The position numbers and the translations under genes are program-made. This document shows, in pieces, positions 7,072 through 16,319 of a stretch of 47,922 bases of DNA (position 1 is the stretch's first letter; each line of letters opens with the position of its first letter). The notes beneath the pieces were generated by a model. The model was not told the DNA's origin, did no database searches, and saw nothing but the letters and a program-made list of their open reading frames with translations. This stretch comes from Candidatus Fermentibacterota bacterium (GTDB lineage: Bacteria > JAFGKV01): the NCBI GenBank assembly GCA_016928395.1, contig JAFGKV010000004.1:1-47922 (forward strand). The letters are read 5' to 3'.

Positions 7072-10000
7072 ATGGGCCGCCTCTCTCTGTTCGTCACCCT
7101 CGCCATTCTCGCCCATACCGCCTCTGCCGGCGACTATGCACCCGGCAGACTGGTAGTAAAGCTCGAACCCGCGGCGGCGTCACAGCTGCTTTCGGGTGGT
7201 GCGACCGGAAATGCGGCGCTGGATGACTACTTCGCTGCGCTGCGGCCGCGGCAGGTCCGCCGGCTGGCCGCTGCGCGCCGCGATGGGCGCAACGAGGCGC
7301 TCCGTCGCCGGTTCGGCTCGGATGGAGTACTTGCCTTCTCCTTCACGGGAGATCGCGATCCGGCCGCCGTAGCGGCAAAGCTGGCGGACATGCCCGGTGT
7401 GGTGTACGCCCATCCGGATTACTACGCCCGTATTGCCGCCGAGCCCAACGACCCCCTCTACCCCCACCAGTATGCCATGCCGCGCATGAGCATGCCCGCG
7501 GCCTGGGACATCGCCCGAGGGTCGGCCTCGGTCATCATCGGCATCAGCGATACCGGCACCGACTGGAACCATCCCGACCTGCGCGATATCATCCGGATCA
7601 ACCCGGCCGAGGATGTCAACGGCAATAGCGTATTCGACAACTTCCCGGCCGACTCGGGCGGCGATCTTGATGGCATCGATGCCGATGGCAACGGCTATGT
7701 GGACGACGTCATCGGCTGGGACTTCGTGACCGCCGACAATGTCGCCGAGGGGGAGGACGGCCTGCCACCGGACCCGGATCCCATGGACTTCGACGGCCAC
7801 GGCACGGCCACGGCCGGGATAGCCGGCGCGGCCACGGACAACGGAGTCTTCGTTGCCGGCACCTCGTGGGGCTGCACCATCATGCCGTTGAGAACCTTCT
7901 ATCGTCACCCTTCGGGCTCGGGCACGGCGGTCGCCTCCGACATCATCGAGGCGTTCTACTACGCGGCGGACAATGGGGTTGACGTGCTCTCCATGAGCTT
8001 CCGCAGCGGCGGCTCCGAGGGCCTCGAGGACGCCGCTCTCTATGCCCATGCCGCCGGGGTGTTTCTGGTGGCCTCGGCAGGCAATGAGGGCTCGGAGACT
8101 GCGCCCGCCCCGGCCGGATACCCGCAGGTCTTGGCAGTCGCGGCCACGCAGCAACAGGATCTGAAGGCGTCCTTCTCCAACTACGGAGCCTGGGTCGGCG
8201 TGTCGGCTCCGGGGGTAGACATCTGGACCACGGCCTTTGACGACACCTACATGGCAGACTTCGGCGGCACCTCAGCTTCGTGCCCCTATGTCGCGGGCAT
8301 GGCGGGCCTGCTCCTTTCCCACAATCCTTCGCTGACCAATGTAGACCTGTACTACCGGTTGGTGGGCACCGCCGATGAGATTGACTCCGTCAACCCCGAG
8401 TTTCGCGGCGCGTTGGGCTGCGGACGGCTGAACGGCTTCCGAGCCCTCACCGAATCGCCGCATCCAGCGCTGCGGCTCGTGGCCGTGCAGGTCGACGACA
8501 CCACCGGCGGCAACGGCGATGGGTTGTTGGGACCGGGCGAAACCGCCATCCTGTCCTTTGCCGTGCGCAACTACTGGGAAGACGCCCCAACCGTGGCGGG
8601 GGCGGTGCTCTCGGCGGATCCTCACATTACCGTGGATTCGACGTCTACAGTCATGTTCGGCCCAATTCCCACCGACAGCGTGGTCGCCTCGCCTGAAGGC
8701 ATCTGCGTCACGGTCTCCACCGATGCCGAGATCGGCTATCATGTGCCGTTCACCCTAAGGCTCACTTCGGGCGCCTACACCGAAGACGTGCTCTTCCATA
8801 TACCCATGGCAGCCCAAATGCTGATCGACGCGGCGGCCGACTTCGGGTTGTCCGGTGTGTCGGGCGGTATCACCGCGGTGTTCGCGGATTACGACGGTGA
8901 TGACGATCCCGATCTCTATCGTTCGGCGTGGAGCGGGACTCCTGCGTTGTACCGCAACGACGGTGATACCCTGATCGATGTCACCGCCTCCGCCGGCCTG
9001 CCGGTCTCGGGCCAGGGCCAAGGCGCCGCGTGGGGCGACTATGACAATGACGGCGACCCCGACCTCGCCCGGGGCACCGCCGCCGGATTAGCCCTGTTTC
9101 GCAATGACGATGGCGTCTTCACCGACGTGAGCGCCTCGGCGGGTTTTTCCTCTTCCTCGCCGCGCAACTTCGCACCCGTGTGGGGCGACTTCGATAATGA
9201 CGGCTGGCTGGACTTGTTCGTGACGCATCAGCAGCAGGTCAACCAACTCTTGTGCAACAATGGTGACGGCACCTTCACCGACGTTGCGAGCACGGCCGGA
9301 GTGGCGAGCGATTCGGTCTCGTACGGCGCATCGTGGGCCGATTTCGATCGCGACGGCGATCTGGACCTGTTCGTGGCCAATTACGGGTCTGTGTGGCAAG
9401 GGCAGGTGAACCAGTTCTATGTAAACCAGGGCGACGGCACCTTCCTGGAGTGCGCTGCCTCGCTGGGATTGGCTGATGAGGCCCTCATCTCCACAGGTGG
9501 CCTCTGGGGCGATTACGACGGCGACGGCTGGCTCGACCTGTACGTCACCAACAAGGGTTCGGCAGGCCAACCCAACCGCCTCTACAGGAACATCCAGGGA
9601 GCCGGGTTCGTGCGCCAGCCGCAGGCGGGGCTGGAGGATCCGCGCAGTTCCTCCAGCGCCGCCTGGGTCGATTTCGATGGCGATGGGCGGCTTGATCTCC
9701 TCGTGTCCAATACACAAGGAGGAGCTCTCTACCGGAATTTCGGCAGCACCTTTGGCGATGCCACCGAGAGCGCGCCCCTGGCCTTCAATGGGCTGGTAGC
9801 GGCTGTCGCCGATTTGGATGGTGATGGCGACGACGATATCTACGTGGGCAGTCCCGCCGGAGACCGGATCCTTCTCAACCTGTCCGATCCGGCCTCAGCC
9901 CTGCGAGTATGCCTGGAAGGGGCCCCTGGGCCGTGGGGAAGCCCGCGGGATGCCGCGGGTGCGCGAGTGACATTGGACGGCTGCCGGCGGGTCACCAGGA

Positions 10001-11199
10001 CGGTGCACGAGGGAAGCGCGTGGGGTCAGAGCAGCCCCATTCTCACCATGCCATGGCTGGGCGACGCCGAGAGCGCCATCGTGGAATGGCCGTCGGGGAC
10101 GATCCAGCGGGTGGATCTTGCTGGCCCGGGAATGCTCTCCATTGTCGAGGCCAGGCCCACCGTGGACCTCGCCCTGAGGGCCATGGGCCTTCCCTTGGCC
10201 ATCTCCCACGGCGAGTCGCGCCTCAAGGTCTGTGCTGCCGTGCAGGATAATGGCACCACCCCTTGTACCGGGAACGTCGTGACCCTTGCAGTTGCCGATG
10301 AAGGCGGCATCACCGTGTACACTGACTCGTTGAGCGCCGAAGACGCGCCGGGGCCGATCGCGGGCTTCGACGGGGTACCCGCGCCACCATCGGGTGCGAG
10401 CTACACGTACACCGTGACCGCGGTGGCTCTTGGCGATGAGGCCGCCTGGAACAATGAACAGATACAGATCGTCACCGGTGGCGAACCTCACGAAGACTTC
10501 GAGCTGCCGCCGGTCTACTGGGATCTGCCGTCATCGTGGCGATGGGCTCGCTCAAGTCCCGTTCATCCGGCCTTTGCTGGGGAAGGATTGCTTGTGCTGG
10601 AGGCATCCGAAGATGAGCCGGCCGCGCTCTCCCCGTTCTACCCGGTGACGACGGGCACCGTAGTGGCGGTGCGCTTCATGGGCTCGTGGAGCCTGGGAAG
10701 CGACTCGGTGGTGGTCACCGTCAGGCAGGTCGATCTGGACCTGGGCAGGCTGGTCTTGGGCGGCACGGCTCACTATTGGGGGCATCAAGTCCTGGAGTTC
10801 CAGGTTGCAGAACCCGGTGATATTCAGGTGGAGTGGCGCAGCGTGGCTGCCAACGGCGGCGACCCCGACGCGTTCTTCCGCGTAGATGATGTCGAGGTGG
10901 TTGTCGTGGCGTCCGGCCAGCCCGAGACCATGCCGACGGTGTTGTCGGTCTTTGGGCCCTGGCCGAATCCGACCCGGGGAACCCTGACGTGGAGTCTCAG
11001 TGTTCCCCGCGCCGCAACGGGACGCCTGGAGGCATATGATCTTCTGGGCCGTCGTGCCGTCGTGCATGACCTGGGCTTTCTGCCGTCTGGAACGCAGCGG
11101 GTGGTACTCAACACAGACAGGCTGGCGCCGGGCATCTACGTGGCGAGGTTCACTGTAGAGTCTTCAACGTGTGTCCGGCCTTTCGTACGGCTTCGATAG
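7072..11199 (+). CDS. Giant secreted subtilisin-like (S8) protease with FG-GAP/ASPIC repeats and C-terminal sorting domain
   Basis: The ATG at 7072 follows AGGAG by 7 bp and begins a signal peptide cleaved after about residue 19 (TASA-GD), giving a 1375-residue precursor. A propeptide-like segment is followed by an S8 domain with the full triad: D160 (ISDTGTD), H243 (DGHGTATAG) and S401 (GGTSASCPYVAG), with oxyanion Asn338. Acidic insertions (DVNGNSVFDN, DADGNGYVDD) look calcium-binding. About residues 590-940 contain seven FG-GAP/VCBS-type repeats of the form DYDGDGWLDLYV. An ASPIC/UnbV-like domain follows (WPSGTIQRVDL). The last 80 or so residues (PNPTRGTLTWSL, YDLLGRRAV, LAPGIYVARF) match FlgD-like/type IX secretion sorting domains. 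It is probably exported to the cell surface or medium for protein degradation. Divergent from the TPR-CHAT operon. Confidence 0.95.
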   Translation: MGRLSLFVTLAILAHTASAGDYAPGRLVVKLEPAAASQLLSGGATGNAALDDYFAALRPRQVRRLAAARRDGRNEALRRRFGSDGVLAFSFTGDRDPAAVAAKLADMPGVVYAHPDYYARIAAEPNDPLYPHQYAMPRMSMPAAWDIARGSASVIIGISDTGTDWNHPDLRDIIRINPAEDVNGNSVFDNFPADSGGDLDGIDADGNGYVDDVIGWDFVTADNVAEGEDGLPPDPDPMDFDGHGTATAGIAGAATDNGVFVAGTSWGCTIMPLRTFYRHPSGSGTAVASDIIEAFYYAADNGVDVLSMSFRSGGSEGLEDAALYAHAAGVFLVASAGNEGSETAPAPAGYPQVLAVAATQQQDLKASFSNYGAWVGVSAPGVDIWTTAFDDTYMADFGGTSASCPYVAGMAGLLLSHNPSLTNVDLYYRLVGTADEIDSVNPEFRGALGCGRLNGFRALTESPHPALRLVAVQVDDTTGGNGDGLLGPGETAILSFAVRNYWEDAPTVAGAVLSADPHITVDSTSTVMFGPIPTDSVVASPEGICVTVSTDAEIGYHVPFTLRLTSGAYTEDVLFHIPMAAQMLIDAAADFGLSGVSGGITAVFADYDGDDDPDLYRSAWSGTPALYRNDGDTLIDVTASAGLPVSGQGQGAAWGDYDNDGDPDLARGTAAGLALFRNDDGVFTDVSASAGFSSSSPRNFAPVWGDFDNDGWLDLFVTHQQQVNQLLCNNGDGTFTDVASTAGVASDSVSYGASWADFDRDGDLDLFVANYGSVWQGQVNQFYVNQGDGTFLECAASLGLADEALISTGGLWGDYDGDGWLDLYVTNKGSAGQPNRLYRNIQGAGFVRQPQAGLEDPRSSSSAAWVDFDGDGRLDLLVSNTQGGALYRNFGSTFGDATESAPLAFNGLVAAVADLDGDGDDDIYVGSPAGDRILLNLSDPASALRVCLEGAPGPWGSPRDAAGARVTLDGCRRVTRTVHEGSAWGQSSPILTMPWLGDAESAIVEWPSGTIQRVDLAGPGMLSIVEARPTVDLALRAMGLPLAISHGESRLKVCAAVQDNGTTPCTGNVVTLAVADEGGITVYTDSLSAEDAPGPIAGFDGVPAPPSGASYTYTVTAVALGDEAAWNNEQIQIVTGGEPHEDFELPPVYWDLPSSWRWARSSPVHPAFAGEGLLVLEASEDEPAALSPFYPVTTGTVVAVRFMGSWSLGSDSVVVTVRQVDLDLGRLVLGGTAHYWGHQVLEFQVAEPGDIQVEWRSVAANGGDPDAFFRVDDVEVVVVASGQPETMPTVLSVFGPWPNPTRGTLTWSLSVPRAATGRLEAYDLLGRRAVVHDLGFLPSGTQRVVLNTDRLAPGIYVARFTVESSTCVRPFVRLR

Positions 11200-11235
11200 C
11201 GGAATGCACCTCGTGGATTCGGGAAGGAGCACGAC

Positions 11236-12198
11236 ATGACTGAGGAGATCAAGGCAGCCTCGCTGGACACCGCGCGGTTCATCGAAGAACAGGTGGCTGA
11301 GATCAAAACCGCAGTGGGAGACGGCAGGGCGATCAATGCCCTGTCGGGCGGCATTGACTCATCGACGGTCACCATGCTGGGCCATCGGGCCCTGGGAGCC
11401 CGGTTGAAGACCGTATTCATCGACAACGGCCTGATGCGCCAGGACGAGCCCGCGCGGGTGGCGGCACTGTTCACGGCCTTGGGGGTCACGGTTGACGTGA
11501 TTGATGCCAGAACGGAGTTCTTCTCTGCCCTCAAGGGCATCACTGATCCGGAGGAGAAGCGGGAAGCCATCACCCAGGCATTCTACCGAGACGTCTTCGG
11601 CCGCATCGTACGCGACAGCGGCGCCACCTGTCTGCTCCAGGGCACCATCCTTACCGACATCGACGAGACCGTGGCCGGCATAAAACGCCAGCACAATGTG
11701 TTCGCACAACTGGGCATCGACCCCCAGGCCGCGTTTGGGTACCGAATCCTTGAGCCGCTGGTGCGGCTCCGCAAGGATGGGGTCAGGAAGTTGGGCAAGG
11801 CCTTGGGACTCCCGGACGAGCTGTTCCGGCGAATTCCATTCCCTGGTCCTGCCTTGGCGGCCCGGGTGATCGGCGAAGCGACGCCCGAACGTATCGAGAC
11901 CGTGCGCAAGGCCACGGTGGTGGTGGAGCGGCTGCTGAAGGACACGGAGGCATTTCAGTATCTGGCGATCCTGCATGAAGACCGGGTCACCGGGATGCGG
12001 AATGGGAGGCGGGATTTCGGACAGCAGATCGAGGTGCGATGCTGGGACAGTGTGGATGCCCGCACTGCTGCTCCCACCGCGCTATCCTTCGACAGGTTGC
12101 GCGTTCTGGCCGACGAGATCATCCGCGAGGTACCGGGCGTGGTCAGTGTGACCTGCAACATCGCCTCGAAGCCTCCCTCCACCATCGAGGCGGTATAG
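11236..12198 (+). CDS. guaA: GMP synthase ATP-pyrophosphatase subunit, without glutaminase domain
   Basis: The 320-residue protein covers only the synthetase half of GMP synthase. It has the ATP-pyrophosphatase P-loop LSGGIDSST (about residues 36-44), the FIDNGLMR segment, LQGTILTDI, the FPGPALAARVIGE motif and the C-terminal dimerisation domain ending in SKPPSTIEAV (family: KPPATIEWE). It converts XMP, ATP and ammonia to GMP. The usual bacterial enzyme is about 520 residues with an N-terminal glutamine amidotransferase domain. Here the N-terminus begins directly before the P-loop with its own GGAG ribosome-binding site, so it is not a truncation artefact. The two-subunit form is typical of archaea. 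The glutaminase may be encoded elsewhere, or free ammonia may be used. Start 36 bp after the subtilase stop. Confidence 0.92.
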   Translation: MTEEIKAASLDTARFIEEQVAEIKTAVGDGRAINALSGGIDSSTVTMLGHRALGARLKTVFIDNGLMRQDEPARVAALFTALGVTVDVIDARTEFFSALKGITDPEEKREAITQAFYRDVFGRIVRDSGATCLLQGTILTDIDETVAGIKRQHNVFAQLGIDPQAAFGYRILEPLVRLRKDGVRKLGKALGLPDELFRRIPFPGPALAARVIGEATPERIETVRKATVVVERLLKDTEAFQYLAILHEDRVTGMRNGRRDFGQQIEVRCWDSVDARTAAPTALSFDRLRVLADEIIREVPGVVSVTCNIASKPPSTIEAV

Positions 12199-12329
12199 GG
12201 TTCTCGGCGGGAAGCGTGGGATCCGCAGCGACACGCCGGATTAGTGAGCCCGGCGGGAGGATTTGCCGTCCCGGCACGAGATCTGCTGAGTTGGTGTCAT
12301 CTGCCTCAGCCTGAACCGTGGAGGATTCC

Positions 12330-14846
12330 GTGCACCTGCGAATCATGAAGACCGGGATGATCGTCATGGCCGTAGTCAGCGTTGTGCTGGCCGGGCTCTA
12401 CCTCGTCCGCGACTTCACCAAAGTCGCCACCATGGTGCGCATGGGTGACATCTGGAGCATGGTGCAGCTCTCTGATGCGCCCTCGTCGGCGTTCATCGAA
12501 GTTGATCGCCGCGACTTCCCCGAACCCCCGTTTCCCGTTGCGGGTGACACCCTGCTCACCATTGATGGCAAAGCCGTCTCAGCCGAAACCTACTTCACGA
12601 TCTTCACCACCCACACTGCGCCGGGCTCCCGCCACGGCCTCACCTTCCTCCACGACGGCCAGGTATTCACCACGGACGCGGTCACCCGTGCCATTCCGTT
12701 GCCCCTGAAGATCCAGGTGGTGGCGCTTCACGTGCTCACCGTCGTGTTCACGCTCGGCCTTCTCGGTATTGGGATATGGGCCTATGCGACGAAGCCTTCG
12801 GCGGCGGCCGTTCGAGTCATGACGCTGCTGTGTCTCACCATGGCGCTCTCCAGTCTCATGTCACGCAGTGGCGTTGCCGGCGCCTACGCGACGTTCCAGC
12901 TCCCCCGGGTCGTGTTCAATCTCATCGGCGTCATCGGCCTCTTCTCCGGCGCCTTCTGGGTTCACCTCCAGTTGGTATTCCCTACCAAGGCATCGTGGTG
13001 TGCGGGTCATCGTGGCCAGGCACTCATCACGCTCTACGGACCCCTCGCGGCGTCATTGCTGCTGCGGTTGGCGCCGCCGCCGGTCCGCGAGCCTGCGATC
13101 CAGACCGTGGTCACCTCGTACTGGCTGCTCGGCTTCTTTCTTCTGAGCCGCAATCACCGCCAGGCCGCCAGTCTTCTCCAGCGCCGCCAGACAAGGCTCG
13201 TACTCTGGGGATCGGCCCCCGCAGTCTTGACGGGCCTGGCTATCGGCTGGAGCGGGGTCCTGGCGGGACCGTGGTTCAGGAGTCTCCCCTATGCCACGAA
13301 GCTCGCCGTGTTGAATGTCAACTCCCTGCTCCTGGTGTTCATTCCTCTCTCCGTGGGTTATGCCTTTGGCAAGTACCGGCTTCTTGAGGTGGAAACGAAG
13401 CTGAAACGCGGCACGAGGTTCCTGTTGACCACCGGGGCGACCGTCGTGCTGCTGCTGGCCGCCTGCGCTGTGCTCTATCTCGGCGCATCGCGTCTCTTCG
13501 CGCAACTGGGAGTAAGGGGTGAGTTCCCGCCCAACGCGGTGGCCGTCGTGCTGGCGCTGGGGTTTCTTCCGGCCCACTTCTCACTCCGCCGCTCCTTGGA
13601 GAACCGCATCTACCCCGAGCGCGCGCGACTGCATGCCATGCTGCAGGGCTTTCTGCAACAGCCGCACACAAGCCGATCCTTCTGGCTGGAGCTGGCACAG
13701 CAGCTCCGTGACGGCATAGGAGCCAGCGCCGTGTACCCGCTCCTGCGACGACGGGATGCGCTACCCTTCGCGGTCGAGTGCTGCGAACTGGCCCCGTTCC
13801 GTGCCGATGATCAGTTCAGTGAAGCCGTGCTCAAGGCTCGCCACCCCTTGCCGATGGATGAGATCGTCGCCAGCGGCCGCGTCCCTCTCACCGGCGATCA
13901 ACGGGAATGGCTTTCCCAGCGTGATGCGGCGTTGATCGTGCCCTTGGCAACCGTCTCAGGCCTCCGCGGCATTCTGGTGGTAAGTGCTCGTCTGGAGGGT
14001 GACGATTATGCTCCCGAGGAGCTGGAAATCCTGCGGGTGATGGCCACGCAGATCGCCTTGGTCGCCGAGACCATCGAGTTACTGGAAGAGCGGGTCGAGC
14101 GCCAACGTCTGCAGGAGGAGATCCGCCTCGCACGGCAGATCCAGGAGGGCCTGCTGCCCGGGAATCTGCCCGTCACGCCCGGGCTGGAGACAGCGGCGCA
14201 CATCCGCTTCAGCACTGACGTGGCTGGCGACTACTATGATGTGATTCCTCTCGATCGCGACAGAACGCTGGTGGCTGTAGGCGATGTGACCGGCAAGGGT
14301 ATGGGGGCTGCGCTCATCATGTCCAACCTGCAGGCTGCGCTGCGGGCCATCGGTGGGGTGGATCTCCCCCTGAGCCAGGCGGTGGGACAGATCAACTCGT
14401 TGATTCATGACAATACGCCCTCCGACCTGTTCATCACCGTGTTCGTGGCCGTCTACGACTCCCGCACGGGAGATCTCACCTACGTGAACGCGGGCCACGA
14501 CCCACCGATCGTGTGTACCGCCGGCGGTGAAATCCGGCGACTGCCCGCCACAGGCCTCCTGATCGGCGTGATCCGGGGCACGGCCTACCACGAACGGAGG
14601 GTTCATCTGAACCCCGGCGATCTCCTCTTCGTGTACACCGATGGGGCCAGCGAGGCTATGAATGACGATGAAGAGGAGTTCGGAGATGCCAGGCTCGCCG
14701 CTTTGGTGGCCGCGCACCGCGAGGCGCCCCTATCGAGGATGCTGGCGACTGTCGAAGAAGAGGTGAGGCGCTTCCACGGGGGCAGGCCCCTTCAGGACGA
14801 CGTGACCCTTCTCGCCGTCCGCCGCCTGCTGGAGACCACGCTGTAA
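12330..14846 (+). CDS. Membrane-bound PP2C-type (SpoIIE/RsbU-like) serine phosphatase with PDZ-like and GAF-like regions
   Basis: The GTG at 12330 is chosen because GGAGG ends 5 bp before it; a GTG at 12318 lies upstream of that site. The 838-residue protein has an N-terminal membrane helix, then an extracytoplasmic PDZ-like segment (GDTLLTIDGKAVSAETYF). Six to eight hydrophobic helices follow to about residue 415, then a GAF-like domain (about 430-590) and a coiled linker. A SpoIIE/PP2C phosphatase domain closes it (GDYYDV, VGDVTGKGMGAAL, NAGHDPP, LFVYTDGASEA), which keeps the metal-binding Asp residues. Such enzymes dephosphorylate anti-sigma-factor antagonists or similar partner-switch proteins. 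No partner kinase or antagonist gene lies next to it, so the target is unknown. Confidence 0.9.
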   Translation: MHLRIMKTGMIVMAVVSVVLAGLYLVRDFTKVATMVRMGDIWSMVQLSDAPSSAFIEVDRRDFPEPPFPVAGDTLLTIDGKAVSAETYFTIFTTHTAPGSRHGLTFLHDGQVFTTDAVTRAIPLPLKIQVVALHVLTVVFTLGLLGIGIWAYATKPSAAAVRVMTLLCLTMALSSLMSRSGVAGAYATFQLPRVVFNLIGVIGLFSGAFWVHLQLVFPTKASWCAGHRGQALITLYGPLAASLLLRLAPPPVREPAIQTVVTSYWLLGFFLLSRNHRQAASLLQRRQTRLVLWGSAPAVLTGLAIGWSGVLAGPWFRSLPYATKLAVLNVNSLLLVFIPLSVGYAFGKYRLLEVETKLKRGTRFLLTTGATVVLLLAACAVLYLGASRLFAQLGVRGEFPPNAVAVVLALGFLPAHFSLRRSLENRIYPERARLHAMLQGFLQQPHTSRSFWLELAQQLRDGIGASAVYPLLRRRDALPFAVECCELAPFRADDQFSEAVLKARHPLPMDEIVASGRVPLTGDQREWLSQRDAALIVPLATVSGLRGILVVSARLEGDDYAPEELEILRVMATQIALVAETIELLEERVERQRLQEEIRLARQIQEGLLPGNLPVTPGLETAAHIRFSTDVAGDYYDVIPLDRDRTLVAVGDVTGKGMGAALIMSNLQAALRAIGGVDLPLSQAVGQINSLIHDNTPSDLFITVFVAVYDSRTGDLTYVNAGHDPPIVCTAGGEIRRLPATGLLIGVIRGTAYHERRVHLNPGDLLFVYTDGASEAMNDDEEEFGDARLAALVAAHREAPLSRMLATVEEEVRRFHGGRPLQDDVTLLAVRRLLETTL

Positions 14847-14885
14847 CGCCGGCGCGGCGCCGCGAACAGCCTCTCAATGAACTTG

Positions 14886-14923
14886 AAAAAACAAAGTCCA
14901 TGCGTGGGCACTCTGACCCATGC
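14886..14923 (-). terminator. Possible intrinsic terminator for the 454-residue exported protein gene
   Basis: On the minus strand a 7-bp stem (14923-14917 with 14908-14902, one G-U pair) and an 8-nt loop are followed after 10 nt by a run of six T. The distance to the T-run is longer than usual, so the call is tentative. It lies between two convergent genes. Confidence 0.4.
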
Positions 14924-14954
14924 CTGTGCGCCCGCATATACCCTCGACGGCGGC

Positions 14955-16319
14955 TCAGAACCGGATGGCCACCTCTACCGCCGGCGCCGGGCGCCGGCTC
15001 GTCGATAGTGTATGCACTGACAGCCGAGGCGTGAGGGATACCGAGGCCGCCCCGCGATCTTCGGAGGAGCCGAGGGAATAGGCCGCCCGTTGTGTCGTGT
15101 CCATCTTCCTCGTTGCTCTGATGCCGGCGTATACCCCCCCGAGACTGCCCGCCGCCGCCAAGGCGATGGCCGGGTCTTCATCGCTCACTTGGGCGATAAG
15201 GGCGATGCCGAATCCGGCGATTCCGCCCAGAACACCCGCCATGTTGCAGACCCGAACTCGAGCCCGACTCACGGGCGAACCCCTGCCGGCCAGCAGGCCG
15301 GCAGACACCGCAATATCGCTGCCGATGAGCATGTCGCGAAGCACCTGGTCACCGTCATGATCTGCCAGCACCCCCGCAACTGCACCGAGCCAGGCCCCCC
15401 AGGGAAGCCCCGAGTTGGCGATCTCCGCGTGCCCGGGCGTCAAGTCGGCAGTGCCTGTCAACACGGTGGCCGCACCGATTCCCACAAGCCCTGCGGCGGT
15501 GCCCGCGGCAACGACCTGGCGGCCAGTCCTATCGCCCGCCCCAGCCCAGCCGATCCCCTGCCAGGTGCCCAGATGCCCGCCTAAGGAGATCATCCCGGCC
15601 CGGCCATCGCTGATCTGGGCATGCTTCGTGGCCTGGCTGGCCAGGAACAGACTCGCCGTGGGAATGACCAGAAGAGGAAGGCCATACTCTGCGGCGGAGT
15701 TGGCGCGGGCGATAATGGGAGTCGCGATGCCCAGCCACAGCCCATAGTACCCGCTGAAGACCAGAAGCTCCGTGCGGCCGGACTGGTCATACAGCGAGCC
15801 AGGCAAAAACAGCCCGCGAGCAGTGGCTAATCCTCGGAACGTATCCCGCAGTTCCACCAGCGCATCGGCCGTAGTGCCCTCATTGATGGCCGCACTCACC
15901 AGACGATGGGCCGCGTCGTACTCCCCGCGGGACGCCAGAAGCAGGCACGCGCGCTCCACGCAGGGAAGCGGCTCGCCGACTTCCTCCAAAGGCGCGCGTC
16001 GGGCCGCCCAGTATCGCTCCACGAGATGCGCGTGAATCCGTGTATGCTCGACCACCGATGGCGCAACCGGGATCGCGCGGGTCCGCAGCCTCGCCGGCTC
16101 GCCGACGGTGTAGTGGAGGCGGAAGTCTCCCTTGGGGGTGCGCGTCAGATGGGCCGAAACGAAACCCTCCACATCGGGGAAGAGGTGGTATCCCTCCTGT
16201 TCGGATGCGTCGATTTCAGACCCTAAGGAATCGGTGAGTGCAAAAGGCTCGCCCGGCGTTGCCGCCTGCACCCAACTCACGACCACCATGAGCACGATAG
16301 AAACCAACGAACTCCGCAT
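14955..16319 (-). CDS. Exported protein of unknown function with hydrophobic glycine/alanine-rich C-terminal half
   Basis: I do not recognise this gene. The ATG at 16319 follows GGGAGGT and starts a Sec signal peptide (MRSSLVSIVLMVVVSWVQA), giving 454 residues. Residues of roughly 25-190 are hydrophilic with a possible helical-repeat character (RACLLLASRGEYDAAHRLV). From about residue 195 on there are several Gly/Ala-rich hydrophobic segments (LVFSGYYGLWLGIATPII, GLLAGRGSP, GVLGGIAGFGIALI) ending in a tail that finishes with Phe (VEVAIRF). The terminal Phe and alternating pattern could suit an outer-membrane protein, but the helices look more like inner-membrane segments. It stands alone, between a convergent phosphatase gene and the tRNA region. 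Confidence 0.7.
   Translation of the reverse strand: MRSSLVSIVLMVVVSWVQAATPGEPFALTDSLGSEIDASEQEGYHLFPDVEGFVSAHLTRTPKGDFRLHYTVGEPARLRTRAIPVAPSVVEHTRIHAHLVERYWAARRAPLEEVGEPLPCVERACLLLASRGEYDAAHRLVSAAINEGTTADALVELRDTFRGLATARGLFLPGSLYDQSGRTELLVFSGYYGLWLGIATPIIARANSAAEYGLPLLVIPTASLFLASQATKHAQISDGRAGMISLGGHLGTWQGIGWAGAGDRTGRQVVAAGTAAGLVGIGAATVLTGTADLTPGHAEIANSGLPWGAWLGAVAGVLADHDGDQVLRDMLIGSDIAVSAGLLAGRGSPVSRARVRVCNMAGVLGGIAGFGIALIAQVSDEDPAIALAAAGSLGGVYAGIRATRKMDTTQRAAYSLGSSEDRGAASVSLTPRLSVHTLSTSRRPAPAVEVAIRF

Noticed and set aside
7180-8154. 324-codon minus-strand frame inside the subtilase gene
   Set aside because: It is the antisense of the S8 catalytic domain in GC-rich DNA; its translation has no family motifs and no ribosome-binding site.
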